A stretch of 64,000 bases of DNA from Clostridia bacterium (lineage in GTDB: Bacteria; Bacillota; Clostridia; Oscillospirales; QAKW01). A program made the position numbers and the translations under genes. Below are positions 17,901-25,669 of this stretch, piece after piece (position 1 is the first letter of the stretch; each line of letters starts with the position of its first letter). Location: positions 76,435 to 140,434 of the forward strand of contig JAFTZM010000041.1 of NCBI GenBank assembly GCA_017464525.1. The letters are read 5' to 3'. The notes under the pieces are model-generated. The model saw only the letters and a program-made list of their open reading frames with translations. It searched no databases and had not been told where the DNA came from.

Positions 17901-19403
17901 GTGGTGGACGGTGAGGAATACGCTCTGCGCTATACCGACAATACCGGCGCCGCCATCGGCACCGAAGTGGCTCTTCCCGAGGGTGCAACCCTCTGGCTGA
18001 CCGCCACTGAGGCTAACGGTGACAAGACCTTCACCACCGTCACCGCCTACGATAAGGACGGCACCTATCCCCTGGCCCAGTATGAGCTGTATCCCGATGC
18101 CCGCAAGTTCACCATCTCCACCGAAGCGGAGCTGAACCAGCTGGCCGCCCTCTCCAAGAGCAATAATTTCAGCGGTTATACCTTCACCCTCACCAATGAT
18201 ATCGACATGAGCAACACCGCAAACTTTGCCATGATCGGTGTGGGCGACAACAAAGACACCTGCTTCGCCGGCACCTTCGACGGCGCAGGCTACACCGTCA
18301 GCAACCTGAAGATGAATTCCACCGCTCAGGTAGGTATGTTCCTGCCCAAGAATGCCACCATCAAGAACTTCACCCTGAAGGATGCGGATGTACGCGGCGG
18401 CCGCTACAGCGGTATTGTGATCGCTTCTGCTTCCAATACCCACGTTTCGGACGTTCACATTGTTGGCGCATACTTCAACCCCAACGATGACATCCGTACC
18501 TACGGCGGTATTGCAGGCTATGTTTACAATGAAGCCCGCGGCGGCGGTCTCAGCACCTTTACCCGCTGCTCCGTTCAGGATAGCACCTTCGATTGCGCCA
18601 CCAACGGGGGCGTAGGTCTGCTGATCGGTGAGATGTGTGCAGGCACGGTGACCGATTGCTATGTCATCAACAACACCGTCTCTGCCCTCAACCGCAGCGG
18701 TCTGCTGATCGGCTACAGCTACGGCGGCACCATTCAGGGTTGCTTCACCTACGGCAACACCTTCACTGCAGAAACCGATGGCACCTCCTATCCCAGCGGC
18801 GTGGTTGTCGGCCAGGTGCAGACCTCTGCCACCACCGTGACCAACAGCGTATTCTGCGAAACTGATTGGGATGTCTACGGCTACATCGTCTCCGGCTCCA
18901 TCACCTTCACCAACTGCTACACCCTCTGCACCGCTGCCACCGCAGGCACGGTTTCCACCGCAGAGCAGCTGGCAAGCGGCGAGCTGGCCTGGAACACCGG
19001 TCTGGCTATGAAGAACGGCAAGCTGGCCCTGGCCACCGAGACCGATCGGGTCGTATACAAGCACGTCTACGAGGTGGATGCAGTAGAATATGCGGTTCGC
19101 TACACCGATTCCACCGGTGCCGTGATCGGCGAAGCTGTTGCCGATCCCACCAAGAAGAGCCACACCTTCCTGAATTGGGAACTGGCTGGCGGGGATGAAC
19201 GGCTGGAGCTCTATGCCGCACGGTTCGAGACCAATGGCGATCTGGATGGCGACGGCGCCGAAACCACCGCCGATGCCACCCTGCTGATGCAATATCTGGT
19301 AGGCTACGAGGTCGAGCTGGATCTCGCCGCCGCCGATATCAACAAAGACGGCAAGGTTTCCATCTTCGATGCAGTAAAACTGCTACAGTCCCTCTCTGCG
19401 TAA
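11940..19403 (+). CDS. Giant secreted metallophosphoesterase with five beta-repeat blocks and C-terminal dockerin
   Basis: A 2487-residue exported protein. Signal peptide 1-27. Residues about 33-310 form a calcineurin-like phosphoesterase: VVSDIHTN, FNGDSING, a degenerate third motif (RTHD in place of GNHD), VVFHYP, and NAHVHW near the end. Residues about 360-470 resemble a fibronectin-III module. Five homologous blocks of roughly 380-420 residues follow, starting near 515, 850, 1260, 1670 and 2055; each opens with a segment like FTLTNDIDM and FKGTFDGKGHTISN, typical of GLUG/beta-helix adhesins. Each block ends in a short RYTD-containing linker domain. The last 55 residues are a type I dockerin with two calcium loops (DLDGDGAETT and DINKDGKVSI). 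It probably docks to a cell-surface cohesin not encoded here. Confidence 0.85.
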   Translation: MKRALSLTVAIVMLLSSLVFAPAAIAADDPVVSRFVVVSDIHTNPTSTKTTIDRLPKVFETAYAYAETQGGNIDAFVFNGDSINGNETAAGYTNEDEMALFLAGVRDNVKNGSKVLLAMARTHDIYDGDGNIFYMQEAELNALIKEHLGNDGSIIPTADWGYGPHLNYVSGVPVITLSNDMGNGNDVTAEDDGNTGNDDNADNSYHDCEDWLDTQLAALVAENAERPIFVVFHYPEVGKLGLTQRWGQNSLRDTLNKYPQVITMNAHVHWDPRLSDSITQDLFTEVYDGAVRDTGGPNATSVSGGSSPIVSYSMIEVTESGAVTIKYIDPDTGDFLLEANGSGEVLEYSIPKAWDKSTYLYTDEAKFATEKATFAADASIKLENGTLTFDRADSEHPIIRYRVDVSNGTTTKTQYVFSELYNKVLPETYSTTLQLKTGVEYTITVTAIDGIYRESANTLVLTGNVNDPEKVLTGSATAVVEKTYGENGEKGEIDYPDFKTYATNIDVENITNWGISDIEDLKAWSEFSKVNSCTGLTFHLENDIDMKDQIFGMIGSLYVPFKGTFDGHLHTLSNLLIDDVSAMGTGFFVYTLDAEIRNFGIESGVVKGHSSNRKYENAGSYNAATNAKRNPFIDVIGVGAIAGRADNTTFTHVWNGADVTFRDGHMTGLGISNPCYAGLVGRAQLSCNFVGCYNTGDVHGLDRASGITNWAQSGGNIARISNCFNLGNITCEAGYETEAIGRFNTASSSDRTYFNYNNYYLAGSADIANNRASDTGYIVAGAEEPIALTAEEVKTDLANLLNAGRFTGLYADTATWATDADGNIYIASVDDTGASDIYPFSTYATDSTHTYYSINSLDEFNAFATKSKSDQFAGKVILLNVDLDLSSIEDFQMIGTDTYSFKGTFDGKGHTISNMAIATAGATRGLFRDIEGTVKNFTLKDASVGATQDCGMVSAKITGGTIENVTVKGGTMTISSNNDFGGIVGTTDGTTTATVKNCTVDGLTMNGSSRQGLGGIIGNAAYITVDGCKVINCTISGNRNNGLLGGYVYHGSTFKNCITYGNTFRSNFNTYGLVGRGGTKSGTDNLITVENCVFYDETMTTTTITNNTSNNIARTENFVLFRFSDTENIVTNNVYTASPDDCDYTSADVIHTNATELAGGKIAYELGWTMKDGYVALLAKGDEATHRYTYVMGETTEVRYTDAAGTVINGAPTVTAEDFLGWSVKDDAKSGDLVYTAEYGTEDTGSYPITELVNRPKATKFTIATPEELCYLATLSKTNTFEGYTITLLNDIDMTGVENFEMIGSESCRFTANFDGGNHTIYNVTISSSDTYAGFFSMTGVDKTKNVTIKDLTIEDAAITGGESSAILIGKAYGVTTLENVKLRYSSMVGSKFTVGGFFGKLDANTASFTVKNCVAEGCYVSNLSAGQQQAGLIVGGNPYNVIVENCLLVSNTVESHRQVGLIASYATANMKINGVIAYGNTINCNYDSAGILGRGSGAFDVQNLIAYNNSGLRNKSGSDVITAKNSTVFWMLGRYDTDNPTPTGSNVYIDVENDTTLSPVTVTTVTDEQVKSGEVAYLLGMAMENNNIAFPDADTKAAVKYTYIVNGTVAATRYTDGAGNMIGTEASLPEDFDEWTVTEDENGDKTFSVANEYDPDGTYPISKMEAYPLAKKFSVSTAEEFKLFADLVNAGKIGSDITILQTANIDLKDYPNVQVGSGRSTDVSAIVAFEATYDGQNYTISNYSLTKSDVGQGLFKNLMGTIKNLVIDNATVSVASHSGIVAGETYSATNLIENVHIRNSTITASARRVAFFVYGYNTSGATVNIKNCTVSGSTINSGTTANNPVGLITIRDEVAGSVIENTYAFNNIINVQATGVAVSGIVSDGRQTVITNCGAFNNTYTGTTPSAIYGINGTTVKTVTINNCYTDEAKLTNATFTGSNNYTGVTDTQLADGSLAYALKNDTDTNWIQKTYPQVAVGTAVTKHTYVVDGEEYALRYTDNTGAAIGTEVALPEGATLWLTATEANGDKTFTTVTAYDKDGTYPLAQYELYPDARKFTISTEAELNQLAALSKSNNFSGYTFTLTNDIDMSNTANFAMIGVGDNKDTCFAGTFDGAGYTVSNLKMNSTAQVGMFLPKNATIKNFTLKDADVRGGRYSGIVIASASNTHVSDVHIVGAYFNPNDDIRTYGGIAGYVYNEARGGGLSTFTRCSVQDSTFDCATNGGVGLLIGEMCAGTVTDCYVINNTVSALNRSGLLIGYSYGGTIQGCFTYGNTFTAETDGTSYPSGVVVGQVQTSATTVTNSVFCETDWDVYGYIVSGSITFTNCYTLCTAATAGTVSTAEQLASGELAWNTGLAMKNGKLALATETDRVVYKHVYEVDAVEYAVRYTDSTGAVIGEAVADPTKKSHTFLNWELAGGDERLELYAARFETNGDLDGDGAETTADATLLMQYLVGYEVELDLAAADINKDGKVSIFDAVKLLQSLSA

Positions 19404-19411
19404 GATCCGTC

Positions 19412-19443
19412 AAAATGCCCGATGCGCAAGCATCGGGCATTTT
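19412..19443 (+). terminator. Terminator of the giant dockerin gene
   Basis: A perfect stem AAAATGCCCGATGC / GCATCGGGCATTTT around a GCAA tetraloop, nine bases after the stop codon. Confidence 0.85.
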
Positions 19444-19444
19444 A

Positions 19445-19817
19445 AACTCTATTTTTTGACAGGCTGGGAGATTGCCAAAAATGTTTCCGAATTCGTCAAC
19501 CCGGTCTCGTCGGCGTTATCTTCGGGGCCCCCAACAAAACATGTTTTGTTGGGGAAAAGGAGAAAGCAATAGAATGAGCGGATTTTTTGCCTTTAGGCAA
19601 AATGGAGCGGTTTCTATTGATTTTGACGCACGGTAGAGAGCGGGTTGGCAGATAGCAGAAAAAAGTTCAATAAAATGCGGCTTTTAGCCGCATTTTTTCC
19701 TTAGAACAACCCCTCCACCGCTTATGCGGTCCGCCGCCCCTTACACAGGGGCGGCAGTGGCTTAATTATGCATTTGTTTTTCTTTTTTCTGCGGTCGGGG
19801 ACTTTTTTGACAGTCTC
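19445..19817 (+). repeat. Structured intergenic repeat, copy 1
   Basis: Shares long stretches with 33145-33421: left part (GGGAGATTGCCAAAAATG onward to GTCTCGTCGGCG), middle (GTAGAGAGCGGGTTGG), and right end (TTTCTGCGGTCGGGGACTTT). It carries a terminator-like hairpin AAATGCGGC/GCCGCATTT at 19673-19695 where the other copies carry different stems. A 115 bp insertion splits its left half. The 465 bp gap between genes is filled by this element, with a promoter at its right edge. Confidence 0.7.
19516..19630. repeat. Nested insertion with perfect 26 bp palindrome
   Basis: This segment interrupts repeat copy 1 exactly at the CGTAT/ATACG hairpin present in copy 2. It contains a perfect 26 bp palindrome at 19529-19554 (arms CCCCAACAAAACA), then inverted octamers CAATAGAA (19567-19574) and TTCTATTG (19612-19619) enclosing a TTTTGCC/GGCAAAA stem. 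Confidence 0.5.
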
Positions 19818-19820
19818 TCA

Positions 19821-19848
19821 TTGACTTTCTTTCTCTTTTTTATATAAT
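19821..19848 (+). promoter_or_regulatory. Promoter of the beta-galactosidase gene
   Basis: TTGACT (19821-19826), a 16 bp spacer and TATAAT (19843-19848), then GCAGGAGG before the ATG. The promoter abuts the right end of the repeat element. Confidence 0.65.
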
Positions 19849-19868
19849 GAAAGCAGGAGGATTTTGCT

Positions 19869-21626
19869 ATGGGTATTTTATCATTCAACAAAGATCATTT
19901 TCTGATGGACGGCGAGCCGTACCAGATCATTTCCGGTGCCATCCATTATTTCCGTGTTCCCCCTGCCTACTGGGAGGATCGCTTAAAGAAGCTCAAGGCC
20001 TGCGGCTTCAACACGGTGGAGACCTACACCTGCTGGAACCTGCATGAGCGGAAAGAGGGTCAATTTGATTTCAGCGGTATTCTGGACCTGGAGAAATTCA
20101 TCGAGACTGCCGAAAAGCTGGAGTTGAATGTGATCATTCGCCCCGGCCCCTACATCTGCGCAGAATGGGAATTCGGCGGGCTGCCCTCCTGGCTGCTGGC
20201 CTATCCCAACATCGCTCTGCGGTGCAATGATCCCCTTTATTTAGAGAAGGTGACTCCCTATTATAAGGAGCTCTGCAAACGCATTAAGCCCCATCTTTCC
20301 ACCAACGGCGGCAGCGTCATCATGCTGCAGGTAGAAAACGAATACGGCAGCTACGGCGATGATAAGGAATATCTCCGCAAGGTGGCCGCCATCTACCGGG
20401 AAAACGGCATGGACTGCCAGCTTTTCACCTCCGACGGCACCAACCTCTGGATGCTCAGCGGCGGCACCCTGCCGGAGCTTTTGGCGGTGGCCAATTTCGG
20501 CAGCGCCCCCAAGGAGCGGGCAAAGATCATGAAGGAATTTAAGCCGGATCAGCCCTTTATGTGCGGCGAATTCTGGTGCGGCTGGTTTGAGCATTGGTAC
20601 GAGGAGCACAAGCAGTATAAGCCTCAGGAGATTGCCGGGATGGTGCAGGAATTCTTTGATATCGGCGGCTCCTTCAATTTTTATATGTTCCACGGCGGCA
20701 CCAATTTCGGCTTCTGGAACGGCGCCAACCACACCGGCGAGCAGTATCAGCCCACCATTACCAGCTATGATTACCGGGCACCCCTCACCGAGGCGGGGGA
20801 TCTCACCGAGACCTACTATGCTATCAAGGAGGTCATCGAAAAGGGTACCGGCAAAAAGGCGCCGGCGCTGGAGATCTCCAACACCCCCAAGGCGGCCTAC
20901 GGCACCCTGGAGCTGATCGAATGTGCACCCTTGATGGAGAACATTCCCAATCTGGCCAGCCCGGTGCATCATGCCTATCCCCAGACCATGGAGCAGCTGG
21001 GGCAGGATTTCGGCTACCTGCTTTATTCCACCGAATTCAAGGGCCCCATCGAGCCTCAAAACCTGATCTTTACCAAGCTCCATGACCGGGCGCATATCTT
21101 TGTGAACGGCAAATTAGCCGGCATCCGGGAGCGTTCCCGCCGGATGGACGAGGTGATCATCGGTGCCGATTACGGCGAGACGGTGAAGGTGGATATTTTA
21201 GTGGAAAATATGGGCCGGGTCAACTACGGGCACAAGCTGTTCGATCAGAAGGGGATCGTGGGCGGTGTACGGTTTGACCGCCGGTTCCATTTCGGCTGGG
21301 AGCACTACTGCCTGCCTATGGAGGATCTCTCCCGGCTGAACTGGCAGGAGGCAAAGCCTCAAAATACCCCCACCTTCTATAAAGGTATCCTGACCATCGA
21401 AGGCGCCCCCTGCGATACCTTCCTGAAGACCGAGCATTTCCAAAAGGGCTTTGTGGTGGTCAACGGCTTCAATATCGGCCGCTACTACAACCCTGCCGGC
21501 CCCACCAAGACTCTTTATGTTCCCGCCCCCTTCCTGAAGGAGGGCGAGAACGAGATCATCATTTTTGAATCCGACGGCTGTGAAAAAACCGCCGTCACCT
21601 TCCTGGATGAGCCGGATTTAGGGTGA
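19869..21626 (+). CDS. GH35 beta-galactosidase
   Basis: A 585-residue glycoside hydrolase family 35 enzyme. The (beta/alpha)8 barrel occupies about 1-310, with acid/base Glu158 in VENEYGSYGDD and nucleophile Glu234 in MCGEFWCGW. Other family marks are GAIHYFRVPP and RPGPYICAEWEFGGLPSWLL. Beta-sandwich domains fill the rest. No signal peptide is seen, so it should act in the cytoplasm on imported galactosides. It has its own promoter and terminator and no transporter beside it. Confidence 0.93.
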   Translation: MGILSFNKDHFLMDGEPYQIISGAIHYFRVPPAYWEDRLKKLKACGFNTVETYTCWNLHERKEGQFDFSGILDLEKFIETAEKLELNVIIRPGPYICAEWEFGGLPSWLLAYPNIALRCNDPLYLEKVTPYYKELCKRIKPHLSTNGGSVIMLQVENEYGSYGDDKEYLRKVAAIYRENGMDCQLFTSDGTNLWMLSGGTLPELLAVANFGSAPKERAKIMKEFKPDQPFMCGEFWCGWFEHWYEEHKQYKPQEIAGMVQEFFDIGGSFNFYMFHGGTNFGFWNGANHTGEQYQPTITSYDYRAPLTEAGDLTETYYAIKEVIEKGTGKKAPALEISNTPKAAYGTLELIECAPLMENIPNLASPVHHAYPQTMEQLGQDFGYLLYSTEFKGPIEPQNLIFTKLHDRAHIFVNGKLAGIRERSRRMDEVIIGADYGETVKVDILVENMGRVNYGHKLFDQKGIVGGVRFDRRFHFGWEHYCLPMEDLSRLNWQEAKPQNTPTFYKGILTIEGAPCDTFLKTEHFQKGFVVVNGFNIGRYYNPAGPTKTLYVPAPFLKEGENEIIIFESDGCEKTAVTFLDEPDLG

Positions 21627-21636
21627 TTTTTCAAAG

Positions 21637-21673
21637 AAAAACGTGCGAAAAGTTGATGCTTTTCGCACGTTTT
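21637..21673. terminator. Bidirectional terminator
   Basis: A 15 bp stem AAAACGTGCGAAAAG with CTTTTCGCACGTTTT, flanked by A- and T-runs. It serves the beta-galactosidase and the converging minus-strand operon. Confidence 0.85.
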
Positions 21674-22621
21674 TTATACTTTTAGGACGATTTTTCCCGT
21701 GTGTATCCCTCGCTCCATCATGGCATGGGCCTCGGCGGCAGCGGTAATGGGCAGCACCCGATAAACCGAGGGACGGATGGCGCCGCTTTCCAACTTAGGC
21801 CAGACCTTTTCCACCAGCTGAGCCAGGATCTGCGCCTTCATCTCAGGGGTACGATTCCGCAGCATACTGCCCACCAGATGCAGCCCCTTGGTCAGCAGCG
21901 GGCGCAGGGGCACGGTGGTCTCGATGCCTGCCAGAGTGGAGATGACCACCCAATAACCGCCCCGCTCCATATAAGGCAGGCACTCACCCAACGCCTTTCC
22001 GGAAAGGCAATCCATGGCCACATGGATAGGATTTTTTTCCAGAACGGGAGCGGGCTCCCCCACGATCACGAGATCGGCGCCCAAGGGCTTGATCTGCTCT
22101 GCCTTCTCCTCTGTGAGCACCGAGGTGATCACCTTAGCGCCGAAGGCCTTAGCCAAGGGAATGGCGGCGCTCGCCAGCCCGCTGGCGCCTGCGGGGATAT
22201 AAGCAGTCTGCCCTGCCTCTAAATGGCCCTCCATAAATAAATTCAGGTAGGAGGTGGCATAGGCCTCCGGCAGAGAGGCGGCCTCCTCTAAGGTGAGCCC
22301 CTTGGGAACCGGCATCAGCATCTCCTGCTTCACCGCCGCATATTCCGCATATCCGCCGCCCCCCAAAAGGGCGCAGACCCGGTCACCCACCTGCCATTTT
22401 TCCACCTTTTCGCCAATCTCTGCGATCTCGCCGGCAATCTCCAGCCCCATCCAGGGTGGGCAGCCGGGGGGTGAAGGATATTTCCCCTGCCGCTGAAGAA
22501 TATCCGCACGGTTGACCCCGACGGCACGGATCCGCACCAGCACCTCATCCGGCCGGATGGCGGGAGTTGCCACCTCGCTCCAGACCATTTCCTGCTTTTC
22601 ATTGACCAGCATGGCTTTCAT
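21674..22621 (-). CDS. Quinone-oxidoreductase-like MDR dehydrogenase
   Basis: A 315-residue medium-chain dehydrogenase/reductase of the zinc-free quinone oxidoreductase (QOR/PIG3) type, with ADILQRQGKYPSPPG and a Rossmann domain in the second half (GASGLASAAIPLAKAFGAKV). I start it at the ATG at 22621, which overlaps the previous stop as ATGA and has GAGGTG six bases upstream; a GTG nine bases earlier is less likely. It is the last gene of the 21.7-27.2 kb catabolic operon and probably reduces an enone or quinone-like intermediate with NAD(P)H. Confidence 0.85.
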   Translation of the reverse strand: MKAMLVNEKQEMVWSEVATPAIRPDEVLVRIRAVGVNRADILQRQGKYPSPPGCPPWMGLEIAGEIAEIGEKVEKWQVGDRVCALLGGGGYAEYAAVKQEMLMPVPKGLTLEEAASLPEAYATSYLNLFMEGHLEAGQTAYIPAGASGLASAAIPLAKAFGAKVITSVLTEEKAEQIKPLGADLVIVGEPAPVLEKNPIHVAMDCLSGKALGECLPYMERGGYWVVISTLAGIETTVPLRPLLTKGLHLVGSMLRNRTPEMKAQILAQLVEKVWPKLESGAIRPSVYRVLPITAAAEAHAMMERGIHTGKIVLKV

Positions 22622-23622
22622 GGAAGGCACCTCTTTTCCAGATAGGCATCCATCCGCCTGCCCACCTCTTTTTCGGCGGGAACAAACCCGGCGGGAATGT
22701 TACCGATCTCCAGCCGCAGGCCGTCATACATAGGCATCAAATCCTCCTGCTTCAGGCCGGTGAGCGCCAGCACCTTGGAATTATCGGTGATACGGTGAAA
22801 AAGCCGGGCATATTCCAGCTGCCAGCGCACATTGTTTTTCTTTTCGGGATCCAGGATGGCAAGATAATCCTCCTTATCCACCCAAACCGCCTCCAGACCC
22901 ACCAGATCCTTATAATAATCGGCGATCTCGCCCCAAGTACGGTGTTCCGCGGAGCAGACGTTATAAAATTCCCGCTTTGCTTCCTCCCGAAAGAGGATAC
23001 GGGCGATCATCCTTGCCACATCCCCGCCCCAGCTGAGGGTGGCCGGCTTATCCTTTGCCTGAATCGGCAGAACGACCTTTTTCCCCTGCAAGGCGCGAGC
23101 CACGCTATTGGAAAATTCCAGCGTTACCAGCTGCAGGCGCATGGTGGAGAAGGTGGTGGCAGGGCGCACCACCGTCCAGTTACCGTAGGGGGAAGCGACC
23201 AGCAGATCCTCGGCCTTCGCCTTATGGATGCAATAATCGTTAGAGGCCTTCAGCACCTCATCCTCCGAAGAATCCCACAGCCGGGGCGAGGTCTCCCGCA
23301 CCGGAACCTCCTTATCATCATAGACCCGGCAGGAGGAAAGAAAGATATAATGATCGGTATTCTTCAAAAACAACTCGTACCAATCGGCAAAGGGACGGCT
23401 CCCGTAGCTCATAAAATTGACAATGCCATCATATTTTTCTGCCAAAAGGGTTTCCACAAAGGGGCGGTTGAAGGCATCCCCCTTAATATGGTTTACATTC
23501 TCATGGCGGCAGAGCGCATCATCCAGCGACACCCCGGTGACCTGATAGCCCATCGCCGCCAGTTCAGGGACGAGATACCGCCCCATGGCGCCGGTAGCGC
23601 CTAAAACCAATATTTTTTTCAT
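22618..23622 (-). CDS. NAD-dependent epimerase/dehydratase-family protein
   Basis: A 334-residue extended short-chain dehydrogenase. The N-terminal GATGAMGRYL motif binds NAD(P), and INFMSYGSRPF-like and SSCRVYDDK segments follow the usual order. The expected YxxxK is replaced by a region reading DYCIHKAKAEDLL, in which the Y...K pair is spaced differently, so catalysis should be checked. It lies between the amidohydrolase and QOR-like genes in one operon. The substrate is unknown. Confidence 0.8.
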   Translation of the reverse strand: MKKILVLGATGAMGRYLVPELAAMGYQVTGVSLDDALCRHENVNHIKGDAFNRPFVETLLAEKYDGIVNFMSYGSRPFADWYELFLKNTDHYIFLSSCRVYDDKEVPVRETSPRLWDSSEDEVLKASNDYCIHKAKAEDLLVASPYGNWTVVRPATTFSTMRLQLVTLEFSNSVARALQGKKVVLPIQAKDKPATLSWGGDVARMIARILFREEAKREFYNVCSAEHRTWGEIADYYKDLVGLEAVWVDKEDYLAILDPEKKNNVRWQLEYARLFHRITDNSKVLALTGLKQEDLMPMYDGLRLEIGNIPAGFVPAEKEVGRRMDAYLEKRCLP

Positions 23623-23634
23623 ATTTTTCTCCTT

Positions 23635-24684
23635 TCAATCCCGGTAGACGACCTGGCCGTCCAACACCGTCAAAACACATCGGTAGCTCTTTTCGCCTTG
23701 CAGACTGCCCAGCGAAAAAGCCTCCTTTCCTTCCTCCAGCACCGCCACATCGGCGGCGTTGCCCACCTGCAGGATCCCCCATTGGGGCTGCCCCAAAATC
23801 GCAGCGGGAGCCGAGGTCACCGCCCGGAAGATGGCCTGCTCCTCCATGCCGCAAGAGCGGGCCACGCTCATGCAAAGAGGCAGGCCGTACCGCCCGCCCC
23901 GCCGGTAGACGCTGAGACGGGTAATATCGGTGCTGAGGGTATCGGGGTAAAAGCCTGCATCAAAAGCCGCCCGCAACACCGCCGGATCGGTATGGACATG
24001 ACCGGCAAAGCCGGCATCCAACACCACCCCTTTTTCACGGGCAAAGCGCAGAGCGGCATGATCCTGCTCCCCGCAGGAATGGATCCCGCCATGGTAAACA
24101 TGGGTCAGAATATCCCCCGGGGACAACGCCTCCACGATCTCCGCCATCGGGGTGGGAGAATGAGAGCAATGAACCATCACCTTCAGCCCATGCCCAGCGG
24201 CGTAAGCCACCACCTCCCGCAGGGGTGCAAGATCCCGTACCTCTGAGACTTCGGTATCAAAGTACACCTTCAGCCCCACCGCCCGCTCACCGTAGCGCAA
24301 AAGCAACCGCTCTGCGGCGGCAAGGTCGGCACAGTTATTTTGGATCCCGACCGATACAAAAACGGTATTTTTCACCCCAAGACCTTCGGCCAGTGCCCGG
24401 TCTCCCTGAACGGCACCGCCATCATTGACTGCAGTGACCCCAAAGGGCAGGGAGGCCATTTCAGCCTGAATGCCGTAGCGGTCGGAGGAGATGCCCTTCA
24501 GGTGGGCATGAAGATCCACCATCCCCGGAAGGACCGTCTTTCCGGCGGCATCATAGATATACGATGCCTCTGCCCGGACTTCCGGCTCAATACAGGCAAT
24601 TTTTTCGCCCTCTGTAAGAAGATCGGTGTAAATGAACCGCTTGCCATCCCAGAGCCTGCCGTTTTTAATCAATATTTTTTCCAT
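23635..24684 (-). CDS. Amidohydrolase / dihydroorotase-like metal hydrolase
   Basis: A 349-residue TIM-barrel amidohydrolase. The HxH metal motif is H59/H61 (VDLHAHLKG). K139 (AVGLKVYFD) sits where the carboxylated Lys occurs. Later ligands are His in VMVHCSHSP and LTHVYHGG and an Asp in LSTDITRLS. The C-terminal strand returns to the small composite domain (NAADVAVLEEG). Such enzymes hydrolyse cyclic amides, lactams or lactone-like rings. Its start overlaps the end of the upstream Gfo/Idh gene by 20 bp. The substrate is unknown. Confidence 0.85.
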   Translation of the reverse strand: MEKILIKNGRLWDGKRFIYTDLLTEGEKIACIEPEVRAEASYIYDAAGKTVLPGMVDLHAHLKGISSDRYGIQAEMASLPFGVTAVNDGGAVQGDRALAEGLGVKNTVFVSVGIQNNCADLAAAERLLLRYGERAVGLKVYFDTEVSEVRDLAPLREVVAYAAGHGLKVMVHCSHSPTPMAEIVEALSPGDILTHVYHGGIHSCGEQDHAALRFAREKGVVLDAGFAGHVHTDPAVLRAAFDAGFYPDTLSTDITRLSVYRRGGRYGLPLCMSVARSCGMEEQAIFRAVTSAPAAILGQPQWGILQVGNAADVAVLEEGKEAFSLGSLQGEKSYRCVLTVLDGQVVYRD

Positions 24685-25669
24685 AGATCTTCACCCCGCC
24701 GATGATCTCATTTAACACCTGCTGCACAGCATAATCATGCCGGTATGTAAACGGATTTTGCTTTGTTCCTTTTATATAAGCATAAAAATCCTGCATCATC
24801 TCATCATAGCGCTCTCCGCCGGTAAGATCCTTCACCGGTACCGTGATCTTTTTATCCTGATAGATCTCGGCCATAGACGTATCGGACCAGGTCATGACGG
24901 TGGGGCGCTCCATAGGGCAGATATTCACCGTACCCTTACTGCCTGCCACCACCAGCTGGCGCCGCCCATATCCATTGACCTCCACCGAGGATACAAAGAT
25001 CCGGGCCAGGGCTTTTTCATACTCCAAAACTGCCAGGTTATTATCCGAAAAATGGATCCCATCCAATCCGGTGGACTTCAAAAAAGAGGTAACCTTTTTG
25101 GGCTTGCCAAGGATATAAACGATCAGATCCACCAGATGGGAGCCTAAAATATACATGATCCCGCCGCCGAAGTTGGTCAGCCAATTTTTATAGGCGGGAG
25201 GATGGAAGGTGCTCATTTCCGCATTGATGGAATAGATCTCGCCCAGCGCCCCCTCCTTAATCAGCTCCAGGCATTTCTGCACCGCCGGATTATAGCGGTA
25301 CATATACCCCAGCTGCACCTCCAGCCCCTTGGCCTCGGCAGTATCCAGCAGATGCTTGTATTCGGTAAGAGTCCCGCCGGCCGGCTTATCCATATGGATA
25401 TGCTTGCCCGCATTGATGCATTTTTGGGCCGTTTCCACCAGATCCCAGACATCTGTTTCGATGAGTACCGCATCGCTGCGTGATATCACTTCCTCCACAG
25501 ACAATCTTTGCAGCCCCTGATACCCTTCGTTATTTCCTCTTTTTTCGATCCAACGTTCATTTTCTTCGGCATAGCCCACCACCTCAAACAGCCCGGGAAA
25601 CTTCCGTACCGCTTTCATCTTGGCTTCGCCATGGTTATGGCCGAGGCCGATCTGGCCAATTCTGATCAT
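24665..25669 (-). CDS. Gfo/Idh/MocA-family oxidoreductase
   Basis: A 334-residue NAD(P)-dependent dehydrogenase with N-terminal Rossmann fold (IGQIGLGHNHGEAK), the family's catalytic-Lys segment (HIHMDKPAGGTL) and a C-terminal alpha/beta domain with HLVDLIVY. I choose the ATG at 25669, which overlaps the upstream stop as ATGA and has GGAGG five bases before it. Members oxidise or reduce sugars and cyclitols. It lies beside a DHQase-like lyase and a damaged MDR gene, and is paralogous to the proteins at 62365 and 63366. Confidence 0.9.
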   Translation of the reverse strand: MIRIGQIGLGHNHGEAKMKAVRKFPGLFEVVGYAEENERWIEKRGNNEGYQGLQRLSVEEVISRSDAVLIETDVWDLVETAQKCINAGKHIHMDKPAGGTLTEYKHLLDTAEAKGLEVQLGYMYRYNPAVQKCLELIKEGALGEIYSINAEMSTFHPPAYKNWLTNFGGGIMYILGSHLVDLIVYILGKPKKVTSFLKSTGLDGIHFSDNNLAVLEYEKALARIFVSSVEVNGYGRRQLVVAGSKGTVNICPMERPTVMTWSDTSMAEIYQDKKITVPVKDLTGGERYDEMMQDFYAYIKGTKQNPFTYRHDYAVQQVLNEIIGGVKIYGKNID

